From positions 11,966,001 through 12,030,000 of the forward strand of contig WOAB01000056.1 of NCBI GenBank assembly GCA_027886185.1: a DNA stretch of 64,000 bases, in the 5' to 3' direction. The DNA is from Rheum nobile (Eukaryota; Streptophyta; Magnoliopsida; Caryophyllales; Polygonaceae). The position numbers and the translations under genes are program-made. This document shows positions 10,715 through 22,997 of this stretch, piece after piece. Every line of letters begins with the position of its first letter. Within the stretch, counting starts at the first letter, position 1. The notes under the pieces were generated by a model. It searched no databases. It saw nothing but the letters and a program-made list of their open reading frames with translations, and was not told the DNA's origin.

Positions 10715-13187
10715 TGTAACACCCCCAAATTCTTAACCCAATTGGAATGTGTATTATCGCCAGTGATCTCGGATTTCACCTCCGAAACCACCCAAGGCTA
10801 AACCGGATTATACAAATCATAAACAACTTTTATATAATCAACAACCATCTTTAAAACATATGTCGGAGGATTACAACCCAATCCCCGTAGGATAAAACAT
10901 TGTCATTAAAGTAATTAAAGCATAGCGGAAGTCTTTTAAAGATAAAACAAGTATGATCACAGCGATCAACGCCAAGGATCTCAACCTGGATAAACTTGTC
11001 AAAAACACCTCTCGTCATAGTCGTTCTTAGCCTTCATGGAGTGGCAACTTATCTGATGTGCCGAATCGAACGGATGACACCAGCCAACCATGCAAGGGAA
11101 TAATTACGGTTGGTTAGTCTAATGAAATACTATGCAAGGGCACAAAGCAGAGTGGTTCGAAGTAGTCGTATTAGGTTAGACTCATCGTTTCTCGAATAAT
11201 AACCGATAACGATAGCCAACCACCATACTTCTACTGGAATATATCAAAATACATGATCAAGAGAAGACTCCAACGGATATGAGTCTTATAGGAATTAATC
11301 CAAGAGAAGACTCCAAAAGAGTGAGTCTTATCGGAAGCATGACAAATGTCTGGAACATTATAGTTTCTCATACATGCGTTTAAAAATTGACTAGATGTTT
11401 CGGTTCACGACCAACCTCACCGCATAAAGCGAATCCAGATTGGAAAGAGAACGTACTCTGATCAAAGTCAGGACGAGTTCCCTAGCTGCACTATTACCTA
11501 GCTGCACTACTCGTCAATGGTATATTAATTATGTGCACTCGGGCACTTATCTTATTTAGTTCCAAAACGATCATTCACGTTTCAAGCTTTTAGAATCTCA
11601 TCCACGCTGGATATTGAGATATAAAGAGTTGGGACTAAATCCCAGAGAGTGGCACCAGCTGTGTGCACCTTCCCTGTATACGGACAGGGAATGATCATGA
11701 CCAAAGAGAAGTGTTGGGGCATGGACATCCCATCCACTTGGTTATAAAGAAACGACTAGTACTCACAAGGAGATATCAAGTAGCGTTCCTACGAATACTC
11801 GTTCTAACTAAACAGTTCAGAACTGCCCAAAATCATATCAAAGCCATCAAGGCCAGCATCATAGATATATTTCAATCTAGATATATATATATATAATAGC
11901 GTTGTTTTAGCAGATATACAACCTATTATATAATTTTCCAAAACAGTTTATAAAACATTTTCCAGACATGAACAATAATCATCCCAAATTAATTAACAAT
12001 TAAACAATTGATAATTAATGAAAATATGGAATGATGAGCAAGAGCGAACCGCCACTTGCCTAGAGTAGATTCGGCGATGAATCTGGACGAGACGACTATC
12101 GAAAATATCATTTTCGAGGATATGGCCTATGCCTCAGATTGCTCCAACGGATTACGAGTCCACACGCGATCCAGCACGTGACAAATCAATTAATATCAAT
12201 TAATTTGTCTAGACGAACTCAAGGAATTAAATTTAATAAATTCTTATGATCTTAAATCATAAAATTATTTATTAAATTTTCCTAAAGAAAAATACGGATG
12301 AAAGGATATCAAAATTATACCGCTCGTATAATTTCGGGTTAAATCTGGACTGAAAAGGATATTGGGCTTACCGCCCCAACAACAAAACAATGGAAGGGGG
12401 GACCCACTCCACTGTTCATCACCTTCACCAAATTGAACAAAACAGAGGAGCAACAGGGGCTCGGCTACGGCTTCAACAACAGCTCGACGGGAAGGAGCTC
12501 ATCGACGTCGGGGATGGAGCTCTCGTCGCCGGCAACTTCAGCCATCAGCAAGTCGGAGCAGCAGCATCACTCTGTTGTGGCACGGATCGACGACAGCAAC
12601 ACGGCACCTCAGCGGTATGGGAGGAGCTCGGCGTCGGCTTCGGTGGCTCCAATCGGCTCGGTGTTCGCCGGGGAACAAGCGAGCTGGGGCGACGACGAGA
12701 GGCGAGCTCAGAGGGAGCTGGCGACGACCGACGATGGCGAGCAGGGGAACTCGCGATCGGAGCAGGGGAGACGATCGGAAGAGGTGGGGAGCTGCGTGTC
12801 TCTCGATCCCCTCCAGTTCTGGCTCCCTTTTGTAGCCCAAGGAGAGGCAGCGCTGGACCCATCGACAGGTGCCCTGATCGGGACTGCCCACGGGGAGTAT
12901 TCGTGGCCGGCTTTGCACGCGGGAGGGAGTATTCATGGCAGGCTTGCAGTTGCCACGTAGAAATGGTTTTGGTATGGGTTTTTAAACCCCGGAAATTATA
13001 TGTTTGTATCCAAACAAATATTCTAAGTCCCGAAAATACATTGAATGTATTTTATACCACTCAGGAAATTATTTCGAAGATCATGAATGTTACGGAAAAT
13101 CCGAACTCCACTGAAAGCGAAATAATTATTGAACGAAGGTTGAGAAAAATTATCCAAATACCCTTACTAAAAATGAGGGGTATTACA
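10715..13187. mobile_element. Gypsy-type (Tekay/Del-like) solo LTR, TSD AGATC
   Basis: Starts TGTAACACCCCC and ends GGGGTATTACA, the inverted ends typical of long chromovirus LTRs. It is flanked by AGATC at 10710-10714 and 13188-13192. No second LTR, primer binding site or gag-pol is present in the 2473 bp, so it is a solo LTR. Removing it with one AGATC restores the reading frame of the CACTA exon, confirming both ends. Confidence 0.85.
12395..12960. other. GC-rich island inside the Gypsy solo LTR
   Basis: About 560 bp rich in CGG/GAG/GACGA triplets within otherwise AT-rich DNA. Long open frames occur in four or more frames on both strands, which is what low-stop GC-rich sequence gives by chance. 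None shows a domain I recognise. It may be the U3 promoter or leader part of the LTR, or captured host sequence. Confidence 0.5.
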
Positions 13188-13470
13188 AGATCAGCATGTG
13201 ATACCTCAACACATGGAGAAGGACTAGATGTACCACCGTTTGTTGTCTCATGGTGCTCTTCCTCCGGCTGCTGCATATCTGGAGATGTGTTGAGAGGGGT
13301 AACTGGGCTAGGAGTACGATCTTTAGGAGGAGTGTGAGAAGTATCGCGGGCAAAGTTACAACTTGAAGGTCGGAAAAGTTGTTGAGATGAGCGCCGTACA
13401 TTTGCGACATGTTCCATGATGTACGTTCACTACAATAATCCCTATATAAATAATGGCAAGTTGATAAGTT

Positions 13471-13618
13471 ATAACTTGCATTTATATAATGGACTAAACA
13501 AACATATATAACTTGCATTTATATAATGGGCTAAATAAACATTTATAACTTACATTTATATAATGGACTAAACAAACATTTATAACTTGCATTTATAATG
13601 GACTTTACCTTGGATATG
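13471..13618. repeat. 37-bp tandem repeat, four copies
   Basis: Units starting ATAACTT(G/A)CATTTATATAA begin at 13471, 13508, 13545 and 13582, a constant period of 37 bp with a few substitutions. It lies just upstream of the Transposase_24-like gene, in the spacer between the two CACTA genes. Confidence 0.85.
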
Positions 13619-14718
13619 CTTTCAGATATGTCTATGGTCATTATAGTTTCAACTTTCCATGCTCATGCACTTTAAGGCTTATATGATTAAACATAAAAAC
13701 ATGGCAAATTGCACCGCAGAGCTAAACTCATAAACATGGCAAATTGACAGTATAATTACTGAACAAGTTATTATAAATTAGCAGCCCATGATTTCTCCCA
13801 AAAATTTGAGTTGTATGCTGAATACAAGCTTAATCGAACAGCACATTATTTCTCCCAATAAATAAGTGCGGTGTCCGTATATACTAATATACATGTCATT
13901 GAAATATTAACAAATACAAGCTTAATCGAACAGCACATTATTTCTCTAAAAAATAAGCAAATTTCACACATGAAGGACAAAGGTAAGACAAATTTCTCCC
14001 CTTTCTTTATTCAGACAGCAAATTGAAGAACAGCAAATTGTAGATCGAACAGCAAATTTAACACCGGTAACACCAAAAATAAGCAATTCGAAAATGAGAA
14101 CAACATATGATTTATCCCCTTTCTTTAGTCAGATAGCAAATTGAAGAACAATCGTAAATATCAGACATTGAAAAGGGGGTAAATATCAGATGAAAGAAGA
14201 ACAAATTTAACACATAAAGGAAGAACAAATTTACCCAAAAGACAGCAAATTGAAGACTAGCACAACACGAGGAGCGTGAGGGAGAACAAGTTAAGAGCCA
14301 GGAGAGACAGCAGACGAGTTGTGTGAGGGACAGCAGACGAGGGGCATGAGAGACGGCAGACGAGTTGTTTGAGTTGTATGCCAGGAGAGACAGCAGACTT
14401 GCAAAAAAATTGAGCAGCCTAGGGTTACTGTGAAGTGAAGAGCCAGGGGAGACTTAATTAGCAACATATTAGATTAAGTCAAAAATAAAATTATAAAAAG
14501 CACCAATTTTCAATCCGTATATACCTTGAGGCAAAAAGAATGAAAAAAATGCGCCAAATTGAAATATATAGCGGGAATGTAATTTTGAACGGCCAAAATT
14601 TTTATACCCACCTCTAATGTATATTAATATATACATATATATATATATTTGTAAATTAGTTATAAATATAGTTTAATTGAAAATAAATAAAAAATTTAAC
14701 CAAGAAATTATAACTTAC
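13619..14718. other. CACTA intergenic spacer with AACAGCAAATT repeats
   Basis: No coding capacity. Between about 13840 and 14400 short phrases such as GAACAGCAAATT, TTTCTCCC and GAGAGACAGCAGAC recur irregularly. A TATATATAT tract sits at 14630-14650. This is probably the promoter/leader region between the two CACTA genes. Confidence 0.5.
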
Positions 14719-17700
14719 TTATTCATTGTCAGAATTTGATTGAATATCATCTCCATTCTCTTCATTTTCGGTACCAGAATCTTCCTCGTTCACACCGTAA
14801 CATCCTTCATAAAGGGAGATCGGGTCATTTAAATTGGTAGGCAAAGAATGAATAAATGACCCGACAAATCCATCAACCTCAAAATCGTCTGGTTGTAATG
14901 GTTCAAAATCCATTGGTTCAACAACATCCTCTGTCCACCGTTGCTCTATTATTCCTCGAGGCTTTGTCTTACACACGAACCTCCAGTCTGCACGACTACG
15001 ACATACTCCAGGGTAGTCTGCATAATAAACTTGGATGCATTGTTGGGCAAAGACGAAAGGATCGTGGTTATTATACCGCATTTTCCAATTTATCTCTTGG
15101 AAATGGTATTGTGGATGGACTCTCGTTCCATTGATAGAAGGGTCAAACCACAAACACTTAAACATGACCATCTTCTTACACGGCAAACCGGTGAACTCGA
15201 ACTCCAGAATTTGCTCTATTAGCCCAAAGAAATCTGATTGAGTATCACCATTGAATGCTTGTACACACACCACTATTCATTGTTAGTTTGCCTTCTCCTC
15301 GTTGTAGAGTTTCATATTTATATCCATTGATAAAATATGTGGGCCATGATATCACCATTTTTTAAGGACCCCAAGCCAAACTACGTATCAGATCATGATC
15401 ATCATTTGGAGGGTGAAGGTTTTGTTTGGTTAAAACCTACAATGCAATAAAAAGTGAATCTTATCTAAACATGTCTTATGTATAACAATTTTTTATTCAC
15501 AATAGAAAATATTATAATACTTACATAATCGCTAAACCATGTTGAAAAGCGATTGGCAAGAGCATTGTGATCTCCTCGTCCATCTGTATTTTGAAATTTC
15601 CTATAAATACAAACACCATGCATGGAAAGTGTGAGATAAAAAGATATACATATACAGCTAACTGTGATATGTAAATAGACATATATAGATAACTATGAGT
15701 TTAGTTTACTTACTCGACGTAAGAGTCGACCTCTCTACAATTGAGTAGGATGTACGTATGTGCTACTTGAAAATCTATCCCCTCAGTCATCCATAAAACC
15801 TTATAATTTCCGCTTGTACGTCCAGGATGGTTGAAGATTGAAATTTGAGGATAAGTGTCATTGACTACGTTATCCTCGTTCCTTGAACCCTTTCTTCTCT
15901 TGTGCAGGTCTTGAGGAACGGAATAATGTTGAGTGAAATTTGTGATCTCCTCAAATAGATATTGTTCCACTATGGATGCCTCGACCTTTTGTGGATTTAG
16001 CATGTTACCCTTCAAAATAAATAAGAATCTTTCAAACACATACATCCATCGGTATTGTATCGGACCCGCCAACATTGCCTCGTATGGTAAATGCACAAGT
16101 AGATGCTCCATGGAATCAAAGAAAGATGGTGGAAATATTCTCTCTAACTGGCACAATATGAGCGGTGCATCACGTTCTAAATCCTCAATACGTTTCTTGT
16201 CAAGTGTGGATGCACATATGGATTGAAAGAACAAGCTCAACTCTGTCAATGCCCCCCATACACCCACGTCGAGAAGCTCCTTAAAAGCAATCGGTAGAAG
16301 TCTTTGCATGAACACATGACAATCATGACTCTTCATCCCGAGTAGTTTACCCTCTTGCAACTGCACACACCGACCAATATTGGATACATATCCATCCGGA
16401 AATCTCAATGTCGTCAACCAACTAAGCAACTCTGTCCTTTTTTCTCTACTTAATGTTATAATGCTTTTGGTTTTGGACCTCTGTGATCATCTTCCACTTG
16501 AAGCTCTGGGCGATCACAATATAATCGAAGGTCCTTCCTTGAATTCAAGTTGTCCTTTGTCCTCCCCTTGGCATCCAGTATAGTGTGAATCACGTTCTCA
16601 AACACATTTTTCTCAATATGCATCACATCAAGGTTGTGACGAAGCAAATGATATTTCCAATAAGGAAGCTTCCAAAAGATACTTTGCTTTGTGAACTTAT
16701 GAGTTTCACCATAACCAGCTGGTAAGTTATGTGGTGACTCCATGGCAGTTGGTAGATCTTGAACACGCTCCCACATTTGCTGACCAGACAGATAAGGAAT
16801 AGGAGAATCCTTCTCAATTCGTCCTCTAAAGAAGTGTTTCTTGTCTTTCCTGAATGCATGTTGTCTCTTCAAGAAGCATCTATGGCAATCAAACCATGAA
16901 GCTTTTTTACCGTGTTGTAAACGGAAGGCTTTTGTGTTCTCCATGCAATGAGGACACGCATAATTACCTGCAGTACTCCACCCACTCAACATCCCATATG
17001 CTGGAAAGTCACTCACTGTCCACATAAGAGCTGCACGCATCCTAAAATGTTCCCCCGTAGATACATCAAATGTTGGCACACCCTCTGTCCATAACAGTTG
17101 TAGCTCATCAATCAAAGGTTGCATGCAAACATCTATTAACTTCTTTGGATTTCGTGGACCTGGAACAATGGTGCTTAAGAAAAGAAAACGAGTCTGCATG
17201 CACATCTCTGGTGGTAGGTTATATGGAGTGACAATCACTGGCCAAGTTGAATACGTCTTTCCAAACTTGCCAAAAGGGGAGAATCCATCTGAACATAAAC
17301 ATAATCTCACATTACGAATCTCTGCTGCAAAATCTGGAAAGGTTCGATCAAAATGTTTCCAAGCCTCAGCATCTGAAGGGTGACTCATAAACCCTTCATC
17401 GGCTTGGTGTAAAGCATGCCAACGCATCTTTGCAGCTGTTTCCTTCATAGCATACATTCTCTGCAAGCGTGGGGTTAGAGGCAAGTATCTTAACACCAAA
17501 TTGGGTATTGGTTTTCCTTTCTGAGATAAACAAGGCTTATACCTCGGACTCTTACAAAATCTACACTCAGTGGCATTTGCATCATCCTTCCAGAACAACA
17601 TGCAACCTTTGGGGCATAGGTGTATCTTTTGTTGCGGCAATCCCAACTCTCTAGTCAACTTCTTCTGCTCATAGTAACTTTTTGGAAACTTGTTGTCTGC

Positions 17701-18477
17701 TGGCAATACATCACTAACTTTCTGAAGAAGAGCGCTATACCCAGCTTGTGACAAGTTGTATTTGGTCTTTCGCTCCATAAAAGATCCCACTGCAGCTAAC
17801 TGTGACATGTGAGAACCATGATATAATGGTTCTTCTGCTGCCCTCAATACATCAGAAAAACGCTCGGATAAGAAGGAAGCGTTGTCATGGCCAGGACCAA
17901 ACATTGTGGTCGTTTGTTGTGCCATGTTAGTTTCTTCTGCAAACTCCATATTGTTTTCAACCTCAAATTGGCTAGTGCTTGGCTCGTGGGCTGAACCGTT
18001 AGGGTCGAACCATGGAGGTGGAACATAACTTGGACCGGCCGCATCGAAAACCATTCTTTGAGTAGAGTTCAAATTATCAAACAAACTCATCCCTATCCCA
18101 AAGAAATTCTTATCATTGTGATTAGAGGAAGACGGCTCTTCTAAAGGGGATGTAGAGGCGACTAGTGATTCTCCATGTGCATTCCAGCAAAGATAATTGT
18201 CAACAAAACCGTTCTTATAAAGATGAACTCGAACCGTGTCTATCTCCTGAAACCTTCCATTTTTACATTTCGAACAAGGACATTTAATCTTATTCTCATC
18301 CATCAAATGCACTTGCGATGTTGCAAACGTAATAAACGTTTCAACACCATTAAGAAATTCGTTCTTCCAACCACCACCATTAGGTTGCCATATATCATAC
18401 ATCCATTCACGATTGTCCGTATCGATACCTACATACGTCCACAAATTAACAATTAGATTAGTCATGATATCGAACAA
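14719..18477 (-). pseudogene. TNP2/TNPD-type CACTA transposase, frameshifted
   Basis: In order on the minus strand: a transposase-associated domain with CPCSKC zinc-binding pair and HLYKNGFVDNY (about 18400-18150); the Transposase_21 catalytic region (18000-16456, with GCMLFWKDD, CSDGFSPFG and the DVMHIEKNVFEN block); a DUF4218 region (16429-15710, GMKSHDCHVFMQRLLP and PPSFFDSMEHLLVHLPYEA); a short exon near 15602-15529; and a DUF4216 region (about 15430-14719, FDPSINGTRVHPQ and PFVFAQQ). A 1-bp frameshift near 16463 separates the first two halves, and a TAA near 15365 breaks the last part. The protein would excise and insert the element. The first exon upstream of 18477 is not certain. Confidence 0.85.
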
Positions 18478-18479
18478 TA

Positions 18480-19180
18480 CTCAATGTTGATCAATCTTTA
18501 TATATGAAAGTATCATACAAATAATTATCAATATTATTTTAACATTGAATTCATATTATTTAGGTAATTAAACTATAATTTTGACCGTGATGTAATTATA
18601 CTGTCAACAATCTTGAAAATAAATTTAATGTTGTAATTTACAAATTTTTAATCTTATTAAATTAGCTACAATTATAGCCTCAAAGAAACATTTCGTGGCT
18701 AATGCTAATTAATTCCTAATCTAAATATATGTTATAAAATTAAATATTTGAGAAATTAAATTTCTCAACTCATCATCAATTCACGTACACTATTAGCCTC
18801 AAACTAGTAGTCTCAAACTAGTTAACAATGAATCGAACCATGATACAAATAACATATGAGTAATTTTATTTGTAAAAGATAAAAACTCAACATATAAAGC
18901 ATGAACTCTTATAAATAGTTTGATTATAAAATGAAATACAAATGTACAAATTTATAATAACAAACTATGATTGTTGTTATAAACAAGAAAAACTTACCTG
19001 ATTAATGAACTTCAAAATCAAATTTCTTATATTGTAGATCTAGTGGGATGGAGAGTTGAAACTTGAGTGAGGGTTTGAAGATATGACCGATGTTTGAGCT
19101 TGCGGAAAGGTAAAGTAAAAAGAGAGTTAATGTATGGTTAAGAAGGTTGGTACGAGAGCATTTAATGAATGTTGGGTTTT
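18480..19180. other. CACTA 5' flank, no gene
   Basis: AT-rich sequence between the transposase start and the dense subterminal array, presumably holding the promoter and any first untranslated exon of the transposase gene. No clear TATA box could be chosen among the many AT-rich runs. Confidence 0.4.
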
Positions 19181-19654
19181 AGCCATGAAGACCGCCACAA
19201 AAATAGCCTTGTATTGAATTTATGGGTAACTGGCTACGAGTATAGCCACAAAATTTATTTAAGGGTATACACCTACAACTTTAGCCACAAAGTTAGCCGT
19301 AAAATATATTTAAGGGTATATTAGCTTCGAATTTAGCCATAAAGTTTACCATAAAGTATATTGATGGGTAATTGGCTACAAATATAGCATCGAAGGTGAA
19401 TTTATGGGTATATAGCTTCGAATTTAGCCACAAAGTTAGATGCAAAGGCGTTTTGTGGTAATATAGCATCGAGTTTAGCCACAAACTAAAATTTCTTGGC
19501 TAAATAGCCATAAAAATTAGCCAAAAAAGTATTTTCAAGCCAAACAGCCATAAATGACATTTTGCGGCTAATTTTGTGGCCAATACCCAAAAAATTACCC
19601 TCAAACATTTTCGTGGCTAAACGTTTGTGGCTATAGCCGCGTTTTCCAATAGTG
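18660..19654. repeat. CACTA right subterminal repeats and terminal inverted repeat
   Basis: From about 19190 to 19654 TAGCCACAAA-type motifs recur every 20-40 bp, ending in GTGGCTATAGCCGCG and the terminus CCAATAGTG. Scattered copies begin near 18665. The minus-strand terminus CACTATTGG is intact here, unlike the left end. Confidence 0.85.
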
Positions 19655-19711
19655 ATGGTCCCACTTCATAATCAGTAATTGCACCTTTGATTAAAGGACA
19701 CAATTCTTTCA
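19655..19711 (-). repeat. Left LTR of the Copia element, second piece, and purine tract
   Basis: Continues the LTR broken at 8100 (compare 26336-26394) and ends TTTCA at 19711. The adjoining 19712-19728 reads AAGGACAAGTGAGAGAT on the minus strand, the purine-rich plus-strand primer expected immediately before a 3' LTR; AAGTGRGAGAT is the usual Copia form. Confidence 0.85.
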
Positions 19712-19728
19712 ATCTCTCACTTGTCCTT

Positions 19729-20592
19729 AAAACAAGTGTGCAATGTTAAAATTTCTTTGTCACTTAGTGTCTTATCTGACTATATGATGAAACTCATCTT
19801 TACCGTCAAATATGTTTCTTGAACTCTTGAGATCAAACTGTCAGTACGGATGATTACTAATAATCCATCCGAGCATGGCCATGCGTTTTCACAGTTCTCA
19901 CTCTTCAAGTGGCCGAGACACCAATCCTTTCCAAATGTATCATGGTATACACGGAATAGGAGGACATATTCAATCTTGTAAGACTACAGCTCTCACTCAA
20001 CTTTTGGCAATCCCAATCACTGCCTTTATAACTGCCTGTTACGATCAGCGTTTGACAGCGTCAAAGACATACCAGCAGTCAAATGATAACTATATCATAC
20101 TCATGTCTAAGGAACTCACTAATCATGAATAATCCTAGAACTCCGCAGTAAAGTCCCGAGAAGTCCTAAGATCGGTCTGTCCGATGTGTATCAGTATACA
20201 CATCTATGTAATCGATTAGACATCTCCATGTCCCTATAACACATGAAACCCGGTGTTATCAATCAATCTCACATATGGTCTTTTGATCAAGACATTTGTA
20301 TCCAAGTTAACAACTTAGACCATGGACTTCTAACAATTTTATAATTTCAGTTCACTTAATGGGGTTTCATTCACCAAAACAGTTTTGATGAGCCCATTTG
20401 ATAACTATTAAATTGTTTGGATACTTTATCTAATCCCAAGCAATGATTAAATAATAATATGAAACTCATATATAAGTCACGCATAAATGTTTGTAATAAT
20501 AAACAAGGTTTATCATAAAACAAACAATGTCTCAAAAGAACTCTCTAGTGTGTTTGAGTCCTTTGGCCCTAGTATGACTATCATACTTGGGC
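19729..20592. other. Copia 3' untranslated region
   Basis: About 860 bp between the RNase H end and the purine tract, with no open frame bearing known motifs. Length and position fit the non-coding 3' region of this Copia type. Confidence 0.5.
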
Positions 20593-21872
20593 CTAGACAT
20601 GGTCTTGGTCAAAAGGATCTGCAATGTTGTCGTTTGTGTGCACTTTGCACATCCTCACATCTCCACTATCAACATAGAGTTTGATCATGTGGTACTTCCG
20701 TAGAACATGTCTGGATTTGGAACTCTTCCAACTGATGGCTCCTTCATTCAGAATGAAGACATATCCAGACTGAGATTCAAAATCATTTATGTCTGTCTGA
20801 AAACTTGCATCAATATAGCCATTGACGACCAGCTCGTTATCACCTCCAAATATCAAGAGATCATCCCTAGTCCTTCGTAAGTACTCCAGGATGTTCTTGG
20901 CTGCACACTAATGTGCATCACCCGAGTTTGATTGGTATCTTCTACACATACTCAAAGCATATGCAACATCTGGGTGAGTACAAGTCATTGCATACATGAT
21001 GGATCCTATGGCTGAGGCATAGGGAATCCTGCTCATCCTTTCAGCCTCACCAGGTGTCTCAGAACACTGGCTCTTGCTGAGATATAAGTCATGCTGCATA
21101 GGCAGGAACCCTTTCTTAGAGTTCATCATATTGAATCTATCAAGGACCTTATCTACATAAGTTCCTTGACTTAGACCAATGTCTCTTAGATCTATCTCTA
21201 TAGATCTTAATGTCTAGTATGTACTCAGCCTCTCCCAAGTCTTTTATTGAGAAATACTTCTTAAGCCACTCCTTAACTGTCTCCAGCATAGTAATGTCAT
21301 TCCCAATGAGTAGTATGTCATCCACATACAGAACTAGGAAGGCCACTTTGCTCCCACTAAACTTCTTGTAGACACAGGGCTCTTCTTCGCATCTGATGAA
21401 ATCAAACTTTTTGACCATTTCATCAAAACGAAGATTCCAACTCCTAGATGCTTGCTTAAGTCCATAGATGGACTTCTTAAGCTTGTATATTCTCATAGGA
21501 TTTGCCAAATCTTATAATCATAATAAGCGGCAATCGCTAGGAGTATCCTAATGGACCTGATCATAATGACCGTGTAAACGTTTCATCATAGTCATTACCA
21601 TGAACCTGTCTAAATCCTTTGGCAACTAGTCTTGCCTTATAGACAGAAACATTTCCATCATTGTCTGTCTTAATCTCAAAGACTCATTTGCATCCAATAG
21701 GTTTTACCCCATCAGGCAAATCTATCAAGTCCCATACTTGATTCTCAGACATGGATTCCATTTCGGATTTCATGGCAACCAGCCATTTCTCGGAGTCGGG
21801 GTCCGCCATCACTTGCTTATAGGTCGCAGGCTTGCCGTTCTCTAAAAGTAGAACGTCAATGCTAGCAGTCAA
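20593..21872 (-). pseudogene. Copia pol: reverse transcriptase and RNase H, broken
   Basis: The minus-strand frame from 21872 carries the start of the RT domain (EKWLVAMKSEMESMSENQVW). The palm follows at 21508-21149 with the YVDD catalytic motif (LVLYVDDILLIGND) and YGLKQASR, and then MSRIPYASAIGSIMYAMTCT (21129-20908). The RNase H part (20856-20593) has YIDASFQ and AISWKSSK but then jumps to HVLRKYHM, so the central block with the catalytic TEAEY region is missing. Stops and frameshifts separate the pieces near 21510-21690, 21140 and 20900. It would have copied the element RNA to DNA. Confidence 0.85.
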
Positions 21873-22997
21873 GACGTAATCCTCATAAGTCTAGGTTGCT
21901 GTCTTAGCCTGTCTGATCTCCAAAGTGGTCCAACAATAGGAGAGACTTCAGCTGCTGGGTTGACCACATCTGTATGCGGGACCTCAGGTGCTTCATCAAC
22001 TTGAGGAATTGCATCTTGAATCTGGACGGTTTCCCTTTGAGAAGGTACGCCTCCATAGTCAAGTTCCTTAGTGACATCATCTATGTCCTCGTGTTGTTGG
22101 GTTTGTTGCTCAGCTTGAATCTCATCAAGCTGAACATTTCTCCCACTTGGCTTCTTGGAAAATAAATCCTTTTTCCAAAAAGACATTATCCCGAGCAACA
22201 AACACTTTGCTTTCAGCGGGATTGTATGTTTAATATCCCCTTGTTTCCTTGGGATAACCTATAAAGAAGTATTTGTCTGATTTGGGTGCTAGCTTATTAG
22301 ATAGTAAACGCTTTACATAAGCCTCGCATCCCCAGACCTTCAGAAATGACAAATTAGGAACCTTTCCATACCATATCTCATGTGGTTTCATGTCAACTGA
22401 TCGTGACGGAGACCTGTTTAGTGTGAACGCAGCAGTGGTGAGGGCATATCCCTAAAAGGATGTAGGAAGATCAGCAAAACTCATCATTGAGCGGACCATG
22501 TCTAACAATGTCCTGTTCCTCCTTTCATATACGCCATTCAATTGTGGCGTGCCTGGTGGAGTCAGTTGTGTCAAAATGCCACAACTCCTCAAGTGATGGT
22601 CGAATTCTTGGCTCAGATATTCTCCCCCTCGATCTGATCGGAGTGCCTTTATCTTCTTGCCAGTCTGTGTCTCAACTTCATTCTGGAATTCTTTGAACTT
22701 TTCAAAGGACTCAGATTTATGCTTCATTAAGTAGATATACCCATATCTACTAAAATCATCAGTAAATGTAATGAAGTATCGATAGCCTCTCCTAGCTTAT
22801 GTGCTCATAGGTCCACATACATCGGTATGTATGAGAGCTAAGAGCTCAGTAGTCCTCTCACTCGTACCAGTGAAAGGTGACCTTGTCATCTTGCCCATCA
22901 GACATGACTCACATGTTTTAAATGATTCTAAATCAAATGACTTTAGGCTACCAACTGTTTGGAGTTCCTTCATGCGTTTGATGCTAATGTGACCCAA
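21869..22997 (-). pseudogene. Copia pol: integrase, broken
   Basis: 22997-22797 holds the pre-integrase zinc region (MGHISIKRMKEL ... CESCLMGKMTRSPF). 22727-22452 has the integrase core with SDRGGEYLSQEF (second Asp) and GVYERRNRTLLDM (catalytic Glu); the tryptophan usual before NGV is a leucine. 22201-21869 is the variable C-terminal region. A stop near 22796 and frame changes near 22450 disrupt the polyprotein. Integrase inserts the cDNA and makes the 5-bp duplication seen at the element ends. Confidence 0.85.

Larger units (their letters stand above)
8913..13417 (-). pseudogene. CACTA second gene, Transposase_24 / TNPA-like, split by a solo LTR
   Basis: Minus-strand exons can be followed from MEHVANVRRSSQQLF (13417) to 13188, resume after the LTR at 10714-10656 and end at a GTAAG donor. 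They continue near 10570-10453 (KAALAKMKEIVHGYYDGPWT...), 10365-10082 (VNKQNRTSKRAIERGPYRGG), about 9637-9540 (EKGYKPMYSEAVRKLW) and 9300-8913 (WIQACNGPRNGRIFALGEEG plus a Glu/Gln-rich coiled coil). These pieces match the plant En/Spm Transposase_24 family: an N-terminal disordered part, the NR..R.G.. block, and a C-terminal G(P/R)xGRIFxLG motif with coiled coil. Such proteins bind the subterminal motifs and assist the main transposase. Exon boundaries are approximate. The 2.5 kb insertion is in a coding exon. Confidence 0.7.
8101..19654 (-). mobile_element. CACTA (En/Spm) transposon inserted in the Copia LTR
   Basis: The right end read on the minus strand is CACTATTGGAAAACGCGG, a complete CACTA terminus next to ATG (19655-19657). 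The left end begins directly with AACGCGG, so its outer CACTATTGGA and one target duplication are missing. Both ends carry arrays of TAGCCACAAA motifs in opposite orientation. Inside, on the minus strand, lie a TNP2/TNPD-type transposase gene and a TNPA/Transposase_24-like gene, the usual En/Spm pair. Length is 11.55 kb including a 2.5 kb solo LTR. Confidence 0.9.

Noticed and set aside
12390..13337. 315-codon frame and others in a GC-rich patch
   Set aside because: They lie inside a solo LTR with confirmed ends and duplications; long frames on both strands are expected in GC-rich sequence.
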